DNA of 64,000 bases from Kryptolebias marmoratus (GCF_001649575.2 NC_051448.1:20840658-20904657), one strand, 5' to 3'. Numbered from the stretch's first letter, positions 10,216-21,480 are shown. Numbers and translations: made by a program. The notes: generated from the sequence alone by a model not told the origin.

Positions 10216-10267
10216 TGTGTCATTAACAGGCTTCTGCAGAACATAGAGCTAATTTAACCACTGAATC

Positions 10268-10840
10268 TGTCAGGATTTGGGTTTTTGGTTTCCAGTTGGT
10301 TGTCTTTTTGTTTCTGTTGGTGTTTATTGTTTATTTTATTCTGTTATCTTGTTAGTTTGGTCCGGGTTCTTTCTGTCTTTGTCTCTTGTGTCTGTGTTTG
10401 TTTCCTGTCACCATTCATGCCTCCTCAGTCACTCACTCATCTGTTTACCTGCCATGCCCATCACCACCTGTCCGTGCCTCGGTGGGGGTCGACGACGACG
10501 CCCCACCTCTCTGTGTCTCCGAAGGGGTCGCGGATGACGACGCCTCTCACCCATCCTGTGTCCCGGAGGGGGTTGCGGACGGCGACGCCTCTCACCCATC
10601 CTGTGTCTCCGTAAGGGCCGCTGACGCCTCAGCTTCCCCGGCGGGTCTGCCCAACGCCGACGACGCCTCAGCTCCCCCTCCTGGTTTTCATCAAGGGTTC
10701 TGGATGACGCCTTGCTCCGCTCTGCTCCGGCGAGGGTCCTGGACGAAGCCTTGCTCCGCCAGGCCTGGAGGTGGGGCACGTTGGCGAGTGCCTGGCGGCC
10801 GGGCTTTAGCCCATGGAGCGCAGCCGGGCACAGCCCGAAA
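10268..10840 (+). mobile_element. Gypsy-type LTR start and leader with GC-rich repeat
   Basis: The segment starts 'tgtcaggatttggg', which resembles the start of the solo LTR at 24106, and continues through T/G-rich LTR-like sequence. Near 10455 it switches to GC-rich sequence with a repeated word 'gacgacgcc(t)c' and 'cacccatcctgtgtc' (10490-10740). The leader of the element at 28520-29345 has similar GC-rich repetition. Frames of 86-180 aa on both strands here are low-complexity (Pro/Arg/Ala-rich) and I do not call them genes. Confidence 0.45.
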
Positions 10841-11300
10841 AGGTGACATGGGTCCCCCTTCTCATGGGCTCACCACCTATGGGAGGGGCCAAAGGGGTCA
10901 GGTGCAATGTGGGATGGGTGGTGGCTGAAGGTGGGGACCTTGGCGCTCGGATCCTCGGCTACAGAAGCTGGCTTTCGGGACATGTAATGTCACCTCTCTG
11001 GTGGGGAAGGAGCCTGAGCTGGTGTGTTGAGAGTTTCCGGATAGAAATAGTCGGGCTCACCTTAACGCTTGACTCTGGCTCTGGAACCAGTCTCCTTGAG
11101 AGGGGTTGGACACTCTTTCACTCTGGAGTTGCTCCCAGTGAGAGGCGCCGAGCAGGAGTGGGCATACTTTTTGCCCCCCATCTTGGTGGGGGGCAACGTT
11201 GGGGTGTACCCCGGTGAACGTGAGGGTAGCCTCCTCCCACCTATGTGTGTGGGGACGTTTCCTGACTACTGTTTGCGCTTATGTCTTGAACAGCAGTTGA
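10841..11300 (+). mobile_element. LINE fragment, 5' region and start of AP-endonuclease
   Basis: Strongly recognisable fish LINE sequence: '..ggatcctcggctacagaagc', 'gtaatgtcacctctctgg', 'ggagcctgagctggtg', 'gtcgggctcacctt', 'gagaggggttggaca', 'gagaggcgccgagcagg' and 'ttgggg-tacccc'. Read across frameshifts it gives the AP-endonuclease start (GNVTSLVGKEPELV-like, then VGLT). It is cut at about 11300. A more decayed copy of the same region is at 40225-40720. Confidence 0.7.
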
Positions 11301-11382
11301 GATGGAGCTTCATTTGGTAGTTTAAAAATACACAGCTCAGATAATCTCTCTCATGAGTCAATCTGTTATAGAAATTATTATC

Positions 11383-11696
11383 ACGGAATCCCAGTATCTT
11401 AGAAAAACAGGATATAAGTGTAGATCCTTTAGATCTACATCTAACATTATTTGAATTAAAAAGAGCACTTAATAATGCTCATCAAACCACACCTGGAAAG
11501 GATGAGGTAGGTTATAAAATGTTGGCACATGTGAAAGGTGAAACATTAGAGATAATTTTAAAAATGTATAACATGATTTGGGAAAAGGGCAAACTTCCAT
11601 CAGAATGGAAACACGCAATAATAGTTCCTATCTTAAAACCAGAGAAAGACTCTTCAGATCCAACTAGTTATAGACCAATAGCACTAACTTCTCATC
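11383..11696 (+). mobile_element. LINE fragment, reverse transcriptase N-terminal part
   Basis: The plus frame reads a reverse transcriptase entry region: 'F.LKRALNNAHQTTPGKDEV', then 'KMYNMIWEKGKLPSEWKHAI', 'IVPILKPEKD' and 'YRPIALTSHLC'. These are RT motifs 1-2a of non-LTR elements. The frame is cut exactly after the SHLC codons by the nonautonomous repeat starting at about 11697. This is a different LINE lineage from its neighbours. Confidence 0.7.
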
Positions 11697-12166
11697 TATG
11701 TGGGGGCGCAAGTTTTGGTTGCGCTACCGAAACTTGGCGCCATTTGTGGAAACAACAGGAGCGCTATGGGCAACGTTGGCCCTGTGTTGTTGCTGCTTTT
11801 TAAACTTATGGGGATTCTCCTGAGACTTCAGGAAGAGCGGCGCAGTGGAAGAAATGCTCTGGATTCCATGATTGTTGCGTGGAGTAGGACAGCTGTTATC
11901 TGCCGGAGATGCAGGGTAAGCAAACTCTGTTGTTTATATTCCTACCGTTCGCTCTTTATGCTTGCATCTGGCCAAACCCACGACCAATGAGTGAACAGGA
12001 GCTAAACTTGCACCACCCACAAAAGCAGGGCCGGCCCGGCTGGCCCTACTCTGAAGCAGGGACCAAAAAAGCAGGGACCGGCCTAAAAAAAATGCCAGTG
12101 GAAACACGCGCAAAGCAAGCCAAGTAGAGTGGAGCCAGGACCTTTAGAGCCTGTGGAAAAGGGGCA
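11692..12166 (+). repeat. Nonautonomous DNA repeat, copy 2
   Basis: In this orientation it opens with the inverted pair 'caagttttggttgcgctaccgaaacttgg' (described by position: 11708-11736) and ends 'gtggaaaaggggcat'. It matches 52503-52990 in reverse complement and the shorter 3556-3787 copy. Landmarks are 'cagtggaagaaatgctctgg', 'ccaatgagtgaacagg' and a GGCCGGCCC-type GC patch. No conserved ORF, so nonautonomous. Confidence 0.75.
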
Positions 12167-12175
12167 TTTCATTCA

Positions 12176-14500
12176 TTGTCTTTCAAGTGCAAACCTCCAT
12201 CTTTCCTAGTTCTCTTCCACCTGGTCGCTGTTCTCACCACAGCTCACAATGTCATCTGCAAACCTCAAGTCTATAGGGATTCCTGTTTGACCTCATCTGT
12301 TAGTCTGTCCATCACCAGAGCAAACAAGAAGGGGCTCAGAGCCAATCCTTGATGCAGTCTCACCTCCATAATGAAGCTATCGGTCACTCCATCAGCGCAC
12401 TTCACCACTGCCCTGCTGTTCTCATATATGTCCTGTACCAGTGTAACATACTTCTCTGCCACTCCAGATTTCCTCATACAACACAACAGCTCCTCCATCA
12501 GCACCCTGCCATTTGCTTTTTCTAAATCTAAAAGGACACAATGAGGTTCTTTCAGACCTGCTCTGTACTTCTCCAGCAGTATCCTCAAAGCAATGATGGC
12601 ATCTGTGGTGCTCTTTCTTGGCATAAAACCTCACTGCTGCTCACAAATAGTCATCCACAACTTTCTCCTAGATCTTCAACGTGTGGCTCATCAACTTAAT
12701 TCCCCTGTTGTTGCTACAACTCTGTACATCACCCTTGTTCTTAAAAATTGGTACTAGCACACTTCTCCATTCCTCAGGCATTTTCTCACTCTCAAAAATT
12801 CCACTGAATAATCAAATCAAAACTCCCCCTGCCATCTCTCATAGACATTTCCAAACCTGCCATCAGGCCCAATTGCTTTCCCCTTCTCCCCCCCCTTCCT
12901 GGTCCACAGTTTCTATGGCCTCTACTGTTATTTCCCTTTTATTATCTTAATTCATTAGCTCCTCAAACTACTCCTTCCATCTTCCCATCACACTCTCCCT
13001 GCTTGTTAGAATATTACCATTTTTATCTTTAACAAGCCTAAACTGCTGCACATCTTTTCTAGCCTGATCCCTCTGTCTTGCAAGTTGATGCAAGTCCTTT
13101 TCTCCTCCTTAGTGTACAGTCTCTTGTACAACTCATCATATGCCTTCCGATTTGCCTTTGCTACCTCCCTCTTTACCCTATGTTGCATTTCCCTATATCC
13201 CTGTCTACTCTCTTCAGTCCTCTCACTGTCCCATTTCTTCCTGGCTAACTTCTTCGTCTGGATAACTTCCAGCACTTCACTATTCCACCACCAGGTTTCC
13301 TTATCATCTTCTCTCTGTCCAGACACACCAAGTACCTTCCTACCTGTCTCTCTAATCACTGTTGCTGTAGTAGCCCAGTCATCTGGAATCTCTTTCTTAC
13401 CACCCAGAGACTTTAACAACTCCTTTCTGAACTCCTCACAACATTCTTCCTTCCTCAACTTCCACCATTTGGCCCTCTTCTCTGCCTTTACTCTTTTTCT
13501 CTTCTTCACCACAATGGTCATCTTACACACCACCATCCGATGTTGTCTCGCCACTATCTCCCCTGCCACAACCTTACAGTCCACAATCTCCCTCAGATTA
13601 CCTCTTCTACACAGAATGTAGTCTACCTGTGTTCTTCTGCATTCACTCTTGTAGGTTACCTTGTGCTCCTACCTCTTTTGCAAATAGGTGTTGACTTCAG
13701 CCATTTCCATCCTCCACCACCATCTGTCCTTCCTGATTCCTTTCCTTGACACCAAAATTGCCCACCACTTCCTCATCTCCTCTGTTTCCTTTACCAACGT
13801 GTCTATTCAGATCTGCTCTAATCACCACTCTCTCCTCCCTGGGAATATTCTGTCATTTCATTGAGATCCTTTCAGAGTTTCTTTCTCTTCTACATCACAT
13901 ACAACTTGTGGAGCAAAACCACGGACATTCAACATCAGACCTTCTACTTCTACGTTCAGACACATCACCCTATAAAAATTATTTTTACCTTGACTACATT
14001 CCTTGCTACCTCCTCCTTCAGGACCAGCCCTATTCAATTTCTTTTCCTATCCACACCATGGTAAAATAGCTTAAACCCTGCCCCAATGCTGCAAGGCTTG
14101 CTGTCATTCCACTTAATCTTTTGCACACATAACGCATCTACCTTCCTCCTCTGCATCAAGTCAGTCAGCTGTCTACCCTTGTCTGTCATTGTCCCTACAG
14201 TTAGAGTTGCTACCCTCCGTCCTACATTCTTGACTTTCGTCTTCTCCCACTGTGTCCTGGTATGTTTCTCTCCTCATAGTCTTCAATTAACTGAAGCACA
14301 ATTTCCGCTGGCCCCGTTTGTCAACCATACTTGGGGCAGCTGTTAACCCAGTCCTCGATCGATTTGGTATGGTGTCGCTTAGATGAGCTTGCATATTTGT
14401 TTTGGCAAAAGTGTTTTACGCCAGATGCCCTTCCTGACACAATCCTCACAATTTACACAGGCTTGGGATTGGCACAGGAAATACACTGGCTTGTGCTCCC
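12176..14500 (-). mobile_element. RTE-type LINE, nearly complete but broken
   Basis: Minus-strand non-LTR element. From its 5' end (right) there are a conserved 'ccagatgcccttcctgac' leader at about 14421, AP-endonuclease pieces (14340-13590), the linker domain (13584-13006: 'CKVV.GE.VA.QHR', then a Lys/Arg/Glu-rich region and 'TWWWN.EV', 'KR.VAKANRKAYDELYK') and RT (12624-12190). RT contains 'STTDAI.ALR.L.EKYR', 'LHQGLALSPFLFALVMD' and the catalytic FADD read near 12245. The expected 'EKAYDRV' is EKANGRV in this copy. Frameshifts and stops separate the pieces, so it cannot encode a working ORF. Large opposite-strand frames here are shadows. Confidence 0.85.
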
Positions 14501-15180
14501 TAGTCACTGGTTTATTTCTTTTACCTCAATTAAACTTTATTTTTTTATTTACTAATAAATTTAAATAAATAAGGTCAATTAGAGATATTAGTCATGATCC
14601 ACAGTTTACAGTAAATGTTGTAATATTAAATGCTGTAAGTAAACATCGCTAAAATGCCATTTTCTGCTTCCTGTGTCTACTTGTGTGGTTTTATGGTCAC
14701 TTCAAATGACAAAAAGCTCACATATTTTAGGGGTTATTGAAACTAATATTTTCTTTGTTTTACCCTTTTAAAGGGGTGATGCCCCAACAAGTGCTAAATT
14801 AATTTTTGAGTTAATAAACAATTCAATGATTACTGAAAATATTTGCAATCCTTTTTTTCTACAACAGATAGTAGGTCTAGGTTGTTTGGCAACAAGCCAC
14901 TTTGCCAGTGGGAGCTGCAGTTGTTCCATCTCTCAACCTGAAGAAGGATGTAATAATAGCCAGCTCATCATTGGAATATTTTTGGAGCCACATCTGTTTA
15001 GCAGTCTTGTGTGAATTTCAGAGGACCATTGCAAAGTTCTTACCATGCCTGTAAAAGCCAGTTCTAATCAACATCTTTGATATTTTAATGATCTGGATGG
15101 AAACATAAAGTCTGTTCTTTTGGGGTCTTCTTCCTGTGAATCAGATGAGAACAGAAAAACCTTTGACCCTACCCTCCCAA
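14501..15180. other. No gene seen upstream of the 15.5-kb TAAR
   Basis: AT-rich intergenic DNA. Short frames at 14826-15014 show no domain. The recognisable promoter elements start at 15213. Confidence 0.4.
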
Positions 15181-15204
15181 ACTCACAGCCCCAACTTGGG
15201 TTCC

Positions 15205-15325
15205 CATTTCTTATTGGACAACAATCATAGTGTTGCAAATGTGGGTGGTGACTAGGTCATAAAGGTTCATGCACAAAGACTAATGTGACCTAGAGCAGTT
15301 ACCAGCACTGATGCTCTAACTTTCT
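15205..15325 (+). promoter_or_regulatory. Putative core promoter and untranslated exon of TAAR at 15454
   Basis: An inverted CCAAT box (ATTGG, 15213-15217) is followed by a TATA-like 'gtcataaagg' (15256-15265) and the leader 'accagcactgatgctc'. The same order occurs before the receptors at 38659 and 44724 and the pseudogene at 59018, and in decayed form in the relic at 3080-3555. Conservation among paralogues is seen directly; promoter function is inferred. Confidence 0.6.
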
Positions 15326-15447
15326 GTGAGTGTTTATCAGAAATTTGATAATTGCATTAAACTGTGATTTTTTTGTTTTTTATGTAGTTAAATTGTTATT
15401 CTCTAGTATTCTCTCTGAATCTCACAAAAATTACATCTAATTTGTAG
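15326..15447 (+). other. Putative 5' UTR intron (122 bp)
   Basis: The donor GTGAGTG follows 'tttct' at 15326. The acceptor 'aatttgtag' ends at 15447, six bases before the ATG. The donor and acceptor align with those of the two other plus-strand receptors (GTAAGTG at 38531, GTGAGTG at 44586), while sequence between them is AT-rich and diverged. Confidence 0.6.
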
Positions 15448-15453
15448 GTCATC

Positions 15454-16455
15454 ATGGAAATGGAAGGTAGCATCAACAGAACTGATGTTGTGACTTATAT
15501 CCATCCCTGCTATGAGATTGATCATTTCCTTTACAAGTTCACCACAACACCTTCTGCTATCTGTGTATTGTTGTATGCTTTCCTTACACTTTTGTCTGTT
15601 GTCACAGTATGTGGAAATCTCCTTGTAATAATCTCCATCATTTACTTCAAACACCTCCGAACTCCTACAAACTCCCTGATTTTGTCTCTTGCTGTGGCTG
15701 ACCTGCTTGTAGGGATCATTGTATTTCCTTTTAGCATGGCATTCTCTCTCAGCTCATGCATGTATCATGAAGGTTTATTCTGTAAGGTACGAGGCAGCTT
15801 TGATATACTTCTTAGCACATGCTCTATTATGCACCTATGTTGTATTTCTATTGACAGATATTATGCAGTGTGTCAGCCATTAACATATAAATCTAAAATC
15901 AGTCGATATGTTGTTGTCATTATGATTGCTGTAAGCTGGGGTGTTTCTGCGCTTATAGGAATTGGAGTGACAATTTCTGGGTTAAATAATGAGCAATGTG
16001 AAGAAACGTGTTTTATTGACATTCTCATGGCAAACACAGTTGGACCCATTTTATCATTTTACCTTCCAGTTGTCATAATGTTGTGTATTTACCTGAAGAT
16101 TTTTCTTGTTGCATTAAGACAGGCACGGAGCATCCAAACTAGGATGAAATGTGGAGCAACTGTCAGTAAAATGGAGAGAAAGGCCACCAAAACTCTGGCT
16201 ACGGTTCTTGGTGTATTTCTTTTTTGTTGGACTCCTTTTTTCCTTTGCATCACTTTTCTGCCTTTTACCAACAATGTAGTACCAGTTCCTGTGATTGAAA
16301 CTCTTAATTGGCTAACATTGTCTAATTCAATGCTGAATCCTTTTATCTATGCTTTCTTTTACAGCTGGTTCAGGTCTGCCTTTAAATTAATTGTTTCTGG
16401 AAAAATATTAGAAGGTGATTTTGCTAACTTTAAATTGCATGGACTTGCTGCTTGA
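15454..16455 (+). CDS. Trace amine-associated receptor (TAAR), Asp3.32 type
   Basis: Intact 333-aa class A receptor of the TAAR family. Visible landmarks: NRT glycosylation site (8-10), HPCYE cysteine (19), N1.50 (55), D2.50 (83), C3.25 (110), amine-contact D3.32 (117), DRY (134-136), W4.50 (162), EL2 cysteines (182, 186), P5.50 (205), CWTP with W6.48 (259), and NSMLNPFIY (291-299) followed by FYSWF, the TAAR fingerprint. Position 5.42 is Gly, so it has only the classical TM3 acid. The C-terminus ends KLHGLAA, four residues past the KLH/KLQ end of its paralogues, because foreign-looking sequence follows the KLH codons. A putative 122-bp 5' UTR intron ends just before the ATG. It is expected to sense amines in olfactory neurons; the ligand is unknown. 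Confidence 0.95.
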   Translation: MEMEGSINRTDVVTYIHPCYEIDHFLYKFTTTPSAICVLLYAFLTLLSVVTVCGNLLVIISIIYFKHLRTPTNSLILSLAVADLLVGIIVFPFSMAFSLSSCMYHEGLFCKVRGSFDILLSTCSIMHLCCISIDRYYAVCQPLTYKSKISRYVVVIMIAVSWGVSALIGIGVTISGLNNEQCEETCFIDILMANTVGPILSFYLPVVIMLCIYLKIFLVALRQARSIQTRMKCGATVSKMERKATKTLATVLGVFLFCWTPFFLCITFLPFTNNVVPVPVIETLNWLTLSNSMLNPFIYAFFYSWFRSAFKLIVSGKILEGDFANFKLHGLAA

Positions 16456-17430
16456 GTAAATCAGTCTTTGATGTGTAGAGATTATTTTTTGAATGTAGCA
16501 AGAAATGTAATAATAAAACTCTTTGTTAATATGCTTACATTGCTGTTATTTTCCTGTTATTTATTTAACTTTAAAAGCAAAGATGACCAAAGTGAAACAG
16601 TTTATTGAGATTTTTTTTTACTTTGAGGAAAGGCAAAACTGCATCAATTCACTCACTAAGGGGCAGAAATGAAGTTCTAAAACAGACAATGAAAATAAAA
16701 CTAACAGTATTTACATAAAATTAGATGTGATAAAATGAATTGTCATTGTGTTTAAGAAGAGTACTTGTACCTTTTTTTAATTGTCTTAAAGTGCTTACTT
16801 AGTTGTTTATTTTTTAATGTTTCACATATTTTATTAAGGTTCATAGTCTGCATCCAGCAGAGAATGGAAACATTGTAGGTGCTATTTTGTTTCATTACTA
16901 TCATTATATTTTCTTCACTAAAACGTATACTGCAGTTTAACTGCAAGATGTTTGAAGAATTTACCAGCCACATAGATCACTATTCTGCACCAGTATTCAT
17001 GCTTAAAAAAAAAAATATTTGTCCACCCTTTGCTGTCTGATCATGTAATAAAATGAGGGAGCAAAACTGAGGATGTCATTATTTCTAAATAAGGCCAAGT
17101 GATGGTCCTACTCACAATACATACCTAATGGTGGACACTTTTTTTCTTCTCTCTGTTTCTTCCCCCCACATCTCCTTATCTTTGATTGTCTGTCTTTTTT
17201 TTTTGAGCCTCTCTTTGCATAATTTCCAAATTAAAATATTATGGATCTGGTCAGCTGGTCTCTCAATGCAATAGATCAAATTTTCTCGACAAGAAGATTG
17301 GGCACAGGATAGCCGGACATTTCCAGCTGGATACATGATGGATTCCTGGGGAAAGTAGAAGATCGTGTGTTTATCTATAATGTAGGTCGAGGATATTGAA
17401 GATGTGTACATAATTGGATTTTTGATAACA
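16456..17430. other. 3' flank of the 15.5-kb TAAR
   Basis: About 180 bp (16456-16635) separates the stop from 'aaaactgcatcaattcac' (16637), which matches the stop region of the paralogues at 46255 and 59900. After that, 'ctaacagtatttacataaaattag' and 'gtcattgtgtttaagaagagtac' (16700-16770) match the 3' flank of the receptor at 38659 (39695-39770). So the ancestral 3' UTR is here, displaced by an insertion. The rest to 17430 has no recognised feature. Confidence 0.5.
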
Positions 17431-17439
17431 GGATTTCTG

Positions 17440-18765
17440 CGTTTTGGGACTGACGGTTTTCTGGTGTATTGTGAAATTTGGAAGCTTGTTTAAAGGAATG
17501 TGCCAAGCACTGGATGCTCAGACTCAGTTGCTGTGCGAACATAGGCGCATACTGGACGTGACTCTTGTGAATGGTGGGCTAGCTGTGGACCTTAGAATTT
17601 GCTGGCTGAATGGAATCGACCTTGGAGAAGGTACTGACTCGACCCAGCATGGACGAGCATATTGGCTTTTTGGATTCACCACTGACATGTACCAGTGAGG
17701 CTATTAAAGCCGGTGTCTGACCTAAACAATTCTGATATCTGTATCTGGCTCCACTGAGTCGGTCTTGGAAGGCTGGCTATCTCAAAATTCTCCTGGATGT
17801 TAGTATACTTGATGCTCTTCTTCCCAGGACATCTGTGGATCTGTCCCGGCTAGGTCCCAAGACCGGCTGATAAAACTTTCAGAGGCCTATCTGAAACAGT
17901 ATTCGTGGGCGTTCCTCCACCATTACTGTCACTCTCTTGTTTCCTCCCTCCCTCCACAACACTCCAACTCCATCTCTCCCTTCCTCTCTCCCACTTTGTC
18001 TCATTAGCAATTAACTTAACCTATAACTAATTTAACATTTGCATAATTGAATTGGCTGGAACTTTAGTTGAATTAGCATTGGCAAAGGTATAGTTTGTCT
18101 TAGTCTGTTCAGCTGAGCTTCTTAAATCATACTTTATGTTAGCTTATGATATCTTAGTTTGGTTTTCCTCAGTTTGTGTTATTTTATTTTAGCATGACGT
18201 AGTCAATTTTATCCTGCCTTTTCTTACTTGAACTTATTTTACTTTGCTTGGCTAAGCTTATTTTATATTTTAGTTTAGCCTGTGTTTTAGATAAATTTAG
18301 TTTTTTTTGTTTTGTAATGTTTTAACCATTAGTTGGCCTTTGGTTGCTTAGTTAGCCTTCCAGTACCATTAGTTTATTTTAGCTTAGTATATCCTAGTTT
18401 ATATCTTCCTCAGTTTGGCTTTAGTATGGATTAGAATAACTTGTGTTCCTAACTTCTTTTCTTCCGAACATCTTTTTTTTCATTTAGATTATTTTAGCCC
18501 ATGTTTTACATAAGTTTAGCTTTTTATGTTATTGCATGTGTTTTAATGTTACTTTTCATGTTACCTATCCTCTGTACTTTTGTGTCTTATTTAGATTATC
18601 TTAGCTCATGTTTTAGATATGTTTAGTTTAGCTTTTTATATTGTTGTGTATGTTTTCATGATGACTCTGTATTTTTGTGTTTTTATGTTGTAAAGCACTT
18701 TGAACCGCCTTGTTGCTGTAAAGTGTTATATAAATAAATTTGACTTGACTTATATTCCCTCAAGG
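17440..18765 (+). repeat. LINE-tailed repeat with TTAG-rich tandem section
   Basis: It ends in the fish LINE-type tail 'gtaaagcactttgaaccgcc...ataaataaatttgacttgact' (18694-18752). Upstream lie many degenerate units of the type TTAGTTTAGC...CATGTTTTAG (18000-18660), and before that T/C-rich and 'ggctatctcaaaattctcctg' sequence. The repeat at 26733-27760 carries the same tail, tandem words and outer sequence on the opposite strand, so these are two inverted members of one family. The 84-aa frame at 17444-17698 has no recognised domain. Confidence 0.6.
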
Positions 18766-18974
18766 TTATTTATTTAATATTTTTAAAACATTGCAAAATT
18801 CCTTGGTATCTTAATGTAAATATAAAATATAAATTTACAAAACTTTTACTGTTAGTCCATATTTATACCTACCATACCTGCTGTACATACCTGTAGCAAT
18901 AGAGATTAATGTAGACAGTTACTTGTACATTTTCTTATCTCAAAGTAAAGGTTATTTAACTACTACTTATTTTC

Positions 18975-19060
18975 CACTTCTGGTTTGATGCAATCTGCAT
19001 TTTGCTGCCTTGAATCTGTGACAAGAGCAATGACAATAAAGTTGAAGCTGACTTAACCCA
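18975..19060 (+). repeat. LINE (L2-type) 3' tail
   Basis: The sequence 'ctgcattttgctgcc...gtgacaagagcaatgacaataaagttgaagctgac' is the usual 3' terminus of fish L2-like elements. Only the tail is present. Confidence 0.55.
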
Positions 19061-19492
19061 TTTAGTGCAACCCAAACATAATTTATTTCAGTGGGCTCCA
19101 GGTTGATGTTAGTAGGATTAACATAAAGGGATATATTGTATATTACTATATTTTATAAACTTGTAGGTATCTTGTGCTACTAAATAGCATAATCTTAGTG
19201 ACTGGATTTAAATAAGACTCTCCAAATTTAATCAGTAGATGAGCATCTACAACGGATTAACTTTTGGAGTCACATTCAAGATGGCTGCTTCAGCAAAGCA
19301 GCCTTAGCAAACACAAAAATAGCTATAAAACAACCATATTTAAAAATAATGAGCTCAGATTTGGTGTGATGGTAACTGAAAGTAATTCCCAACACATACT
19401 CCAAATGCAGGCAGATCAAGCAAGATGTGTTTCCAAAAAAATACAATGACTGTTGAAGTCAAATCTGTCTTATTTAAGAAAAAAAAGATATA
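19061..19492. other. No gene seen
   Basis: Spacer before the Tc1-like element; the frames are short and without domains. Confidence 0.35.
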
Positions 19493-19678
19493 TACACTCC
19501 TGTTCAAAATCTTAAGACCAGTCAAAAAAATGCAAGAATTTGCATTTTGCACTATTGGATCTTAAGAAGATTCTAAGTAGAGCTTCACAATGTTGAAGGA
19601 AAAAATCAGTGCAAGAGACAAGAACTTTTGAGCAGGGAATTTTCTGCAAACTGCATTTACACTCAAACATGATTTTTT

Positions 19679-20566
19679 NNNNNNNNNNNNNNNNNNNNNN
19701 NNNNNNNNNNNNNNNNNNNNNNNNNNNNNNNNNNNNNNNNNNNNNNNNNNNNNNNNNNNNNNNNNNNNNNNNNNNNNNNNNNNNNNNNNNNNNNNNNNNN
19801 NNNNNNNNNNNNNNNNNNNNNNNNNNNNNNNNNNNNNNNNNNNNNNNNNNNNNNNNNNNNNNNNNNNNNNNNNNNNNNNNNNNNNNNNNNNNNNNNNNNN
19901 NNNNNNNNNNNNNNNNNNNNNNNNNNNNNNNNNNNNNNNNNNNNNNNNNNNNNNNNNNNNNNNNNNNNNNNNNNNNNNNNNNNNNNNNNNNNNNNNNNNN
20001 NNNNNNNNNNNNNNNNNNNNNNNNNNNNNNNNNNNNNNNNNNNNNNNNNNNNNNNNNNNNNNNNNNNNNNNNNNNNNNNNNNNNNNNNNNNNNNNNNNNN
20101 NNNNNNNNNNNNNNNNNNNNNNNNNNNNNNNNNNNNNNNNNNNNNNNNNNNNNNNNNNNNNNNNNNNNNNNNNNNNNNNNNNNNNNNNNNNNNNNNNNNN
20201 NNNNNNNNNNNNNNNNNNNNNNNNNNNNNNNNNNNNNNNNNNNNNNNNNNNNNNNNNNNNNNNNNNNNNNNNNNNNNNNNNNNNNNNNNNNNNNNNNNNN
20301 NNNNNNNNNNNNNNNNNNNNNNNNNNNNNNNNNNNNNNNNNNNNNNNNNNNNNNNNNNNNNNNNNNNNNNNNNNNNNNNNNNNNNNNNNNNNNNNNNNNN
20401 NNNNNNNNNNNNNNNNNNNNNNNNNNNNNNNNNNNNNNNNNNNNNNNNNNNNNNNNNNNNNNNNNNNNNNNNNNNNNNNNNNNNNNNNNNNNNNNNNNNN
20501 NNNNNNNNNNNNNNNNNNNNNNNNNNNNNNNNNNNNNNNNNNNNNNNNNNNNNNNNNNNNNNNNNN
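19679..20566. other. Assembly gap (888 N)
   Basis: Run of N; long 'frames' through it are artefacts. Confidence 0.99.
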
Positions 20567-20736
20567 GTTGAATTATCATCACAAAGGTTGCATGTATGGT
20601 TGAGGTCAACAACTGATGGTGGATCAACCATCAAACAACCATCCCACTCTAGCCAATTACCTAGCGTTGAAACTGTGTCATTGAATCAATGTTGTTTTGT
20701 GGTTGAAATCTAATAAATTAAATGCCAGCGTTCAAT

Positions 20737-20900
20737 CCAGTGTTTTTCAGCACTGGTCCTCCAGGCCCTACAAGTCTTAGGCATTTCCCTAATTGAGCAC
20801 ACATGATTTTAATTGAAGTCTGATTAACAGGGTTTTGCTGAACTGAAAATATGCAGGTCAGTATGCCTTGAGGACAAGGTTTGGGGAAGAATTAGTAATC
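20737..20900. repeat. Short nonautonomous repeat (MITE-like)
   Basis: It starts 'cagtgtttttcagcactggtc', has 'acatgattttaattgaag' in the middle and ends '..ttgaggacaaggtttgggg'. This resembles a very common fish hAT-derived MITE. The ends are roughly complementary and approximate. Confidence 0.5.
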
Positions 20901-21480
20901 TAAATGTTCAATCAGTATCAGCTGTTTTTCGCACACCGTCACTTCCACCTCCCATTCAAACCCCCAACCCCTCTCCCTCCACCTGCCAAAGACACACACA
21001 CACACACACTCCATTCCCTCCACCGCCCACCCCTCACCTGGCCCCTCCCCCCTTTCCACTCTCCTCCCCTCCTCCTTTGGCTCCGGGTGAAACAACTTTT
21101 TTTTGTGGTGAGGGTTAATCACGTTATAATTTAAGCTCTATGTGTTGACAACATTGGGTTGTACATCTTCTTACATGTCTGTAAATGTCATGACTGACTA
21201 TTTGTGTGTGATATGTTGACACAAAAACACGTAGAAAGCACTACAAGGAGTTAGGTGGTCCACCTCCCCCATTTTACACAACTGGTATGTCCTAATCACA
21301 AAGCCCCTTTGCAGCTGGCTTGGTGCAACCTGTTTCTGAATTTAATTATTCAACTCCCAGCACTTTTGTGGTAAGTGTGGCCAATCGACTTTTATCTTAA
21401 CCTATTTATTGTAAACCAACTGCATTGTGTTGTGCTTATGTTGCAGCTTGGTAGGGAAATAGGCAGTGATGGCATAGTTA
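20901..21480. other. No gene; pyrimidine-rich tract and CA microsatellite
   Basis: A CA run of about 7 units lies at 20994-21009 within a C/T-rich tract (20940-21075). It lies inside the Tc1-like element bounds. Confidence 0.4.

Noticed and set aside
10386..10928. Overlapping frames of up to 180 aa on both strands
   Set aside because: Low-complexity Pro/Ala/Arg products of a GC-rich repeat inside LTR leader sequence; no domain and no splice logic.
13085..13621. 178-aa plus-strand frame
   Set aside because: Antisense shadow of the RTE-type LINE linker domain on the minus strand.
15403..15654. 83-aa minus-strand frame and similar ones at 16089, 45914 and 59554
   Set aside because: Antisense of TAAR coding sequence.
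19512..20634. Frames over 300 aa across N runs here, at 34121-35272, 41937-42839, 45405-45894 and 57496-58031
   Set aside because: They consist almost wholly of unknown residues from assembly gaps.
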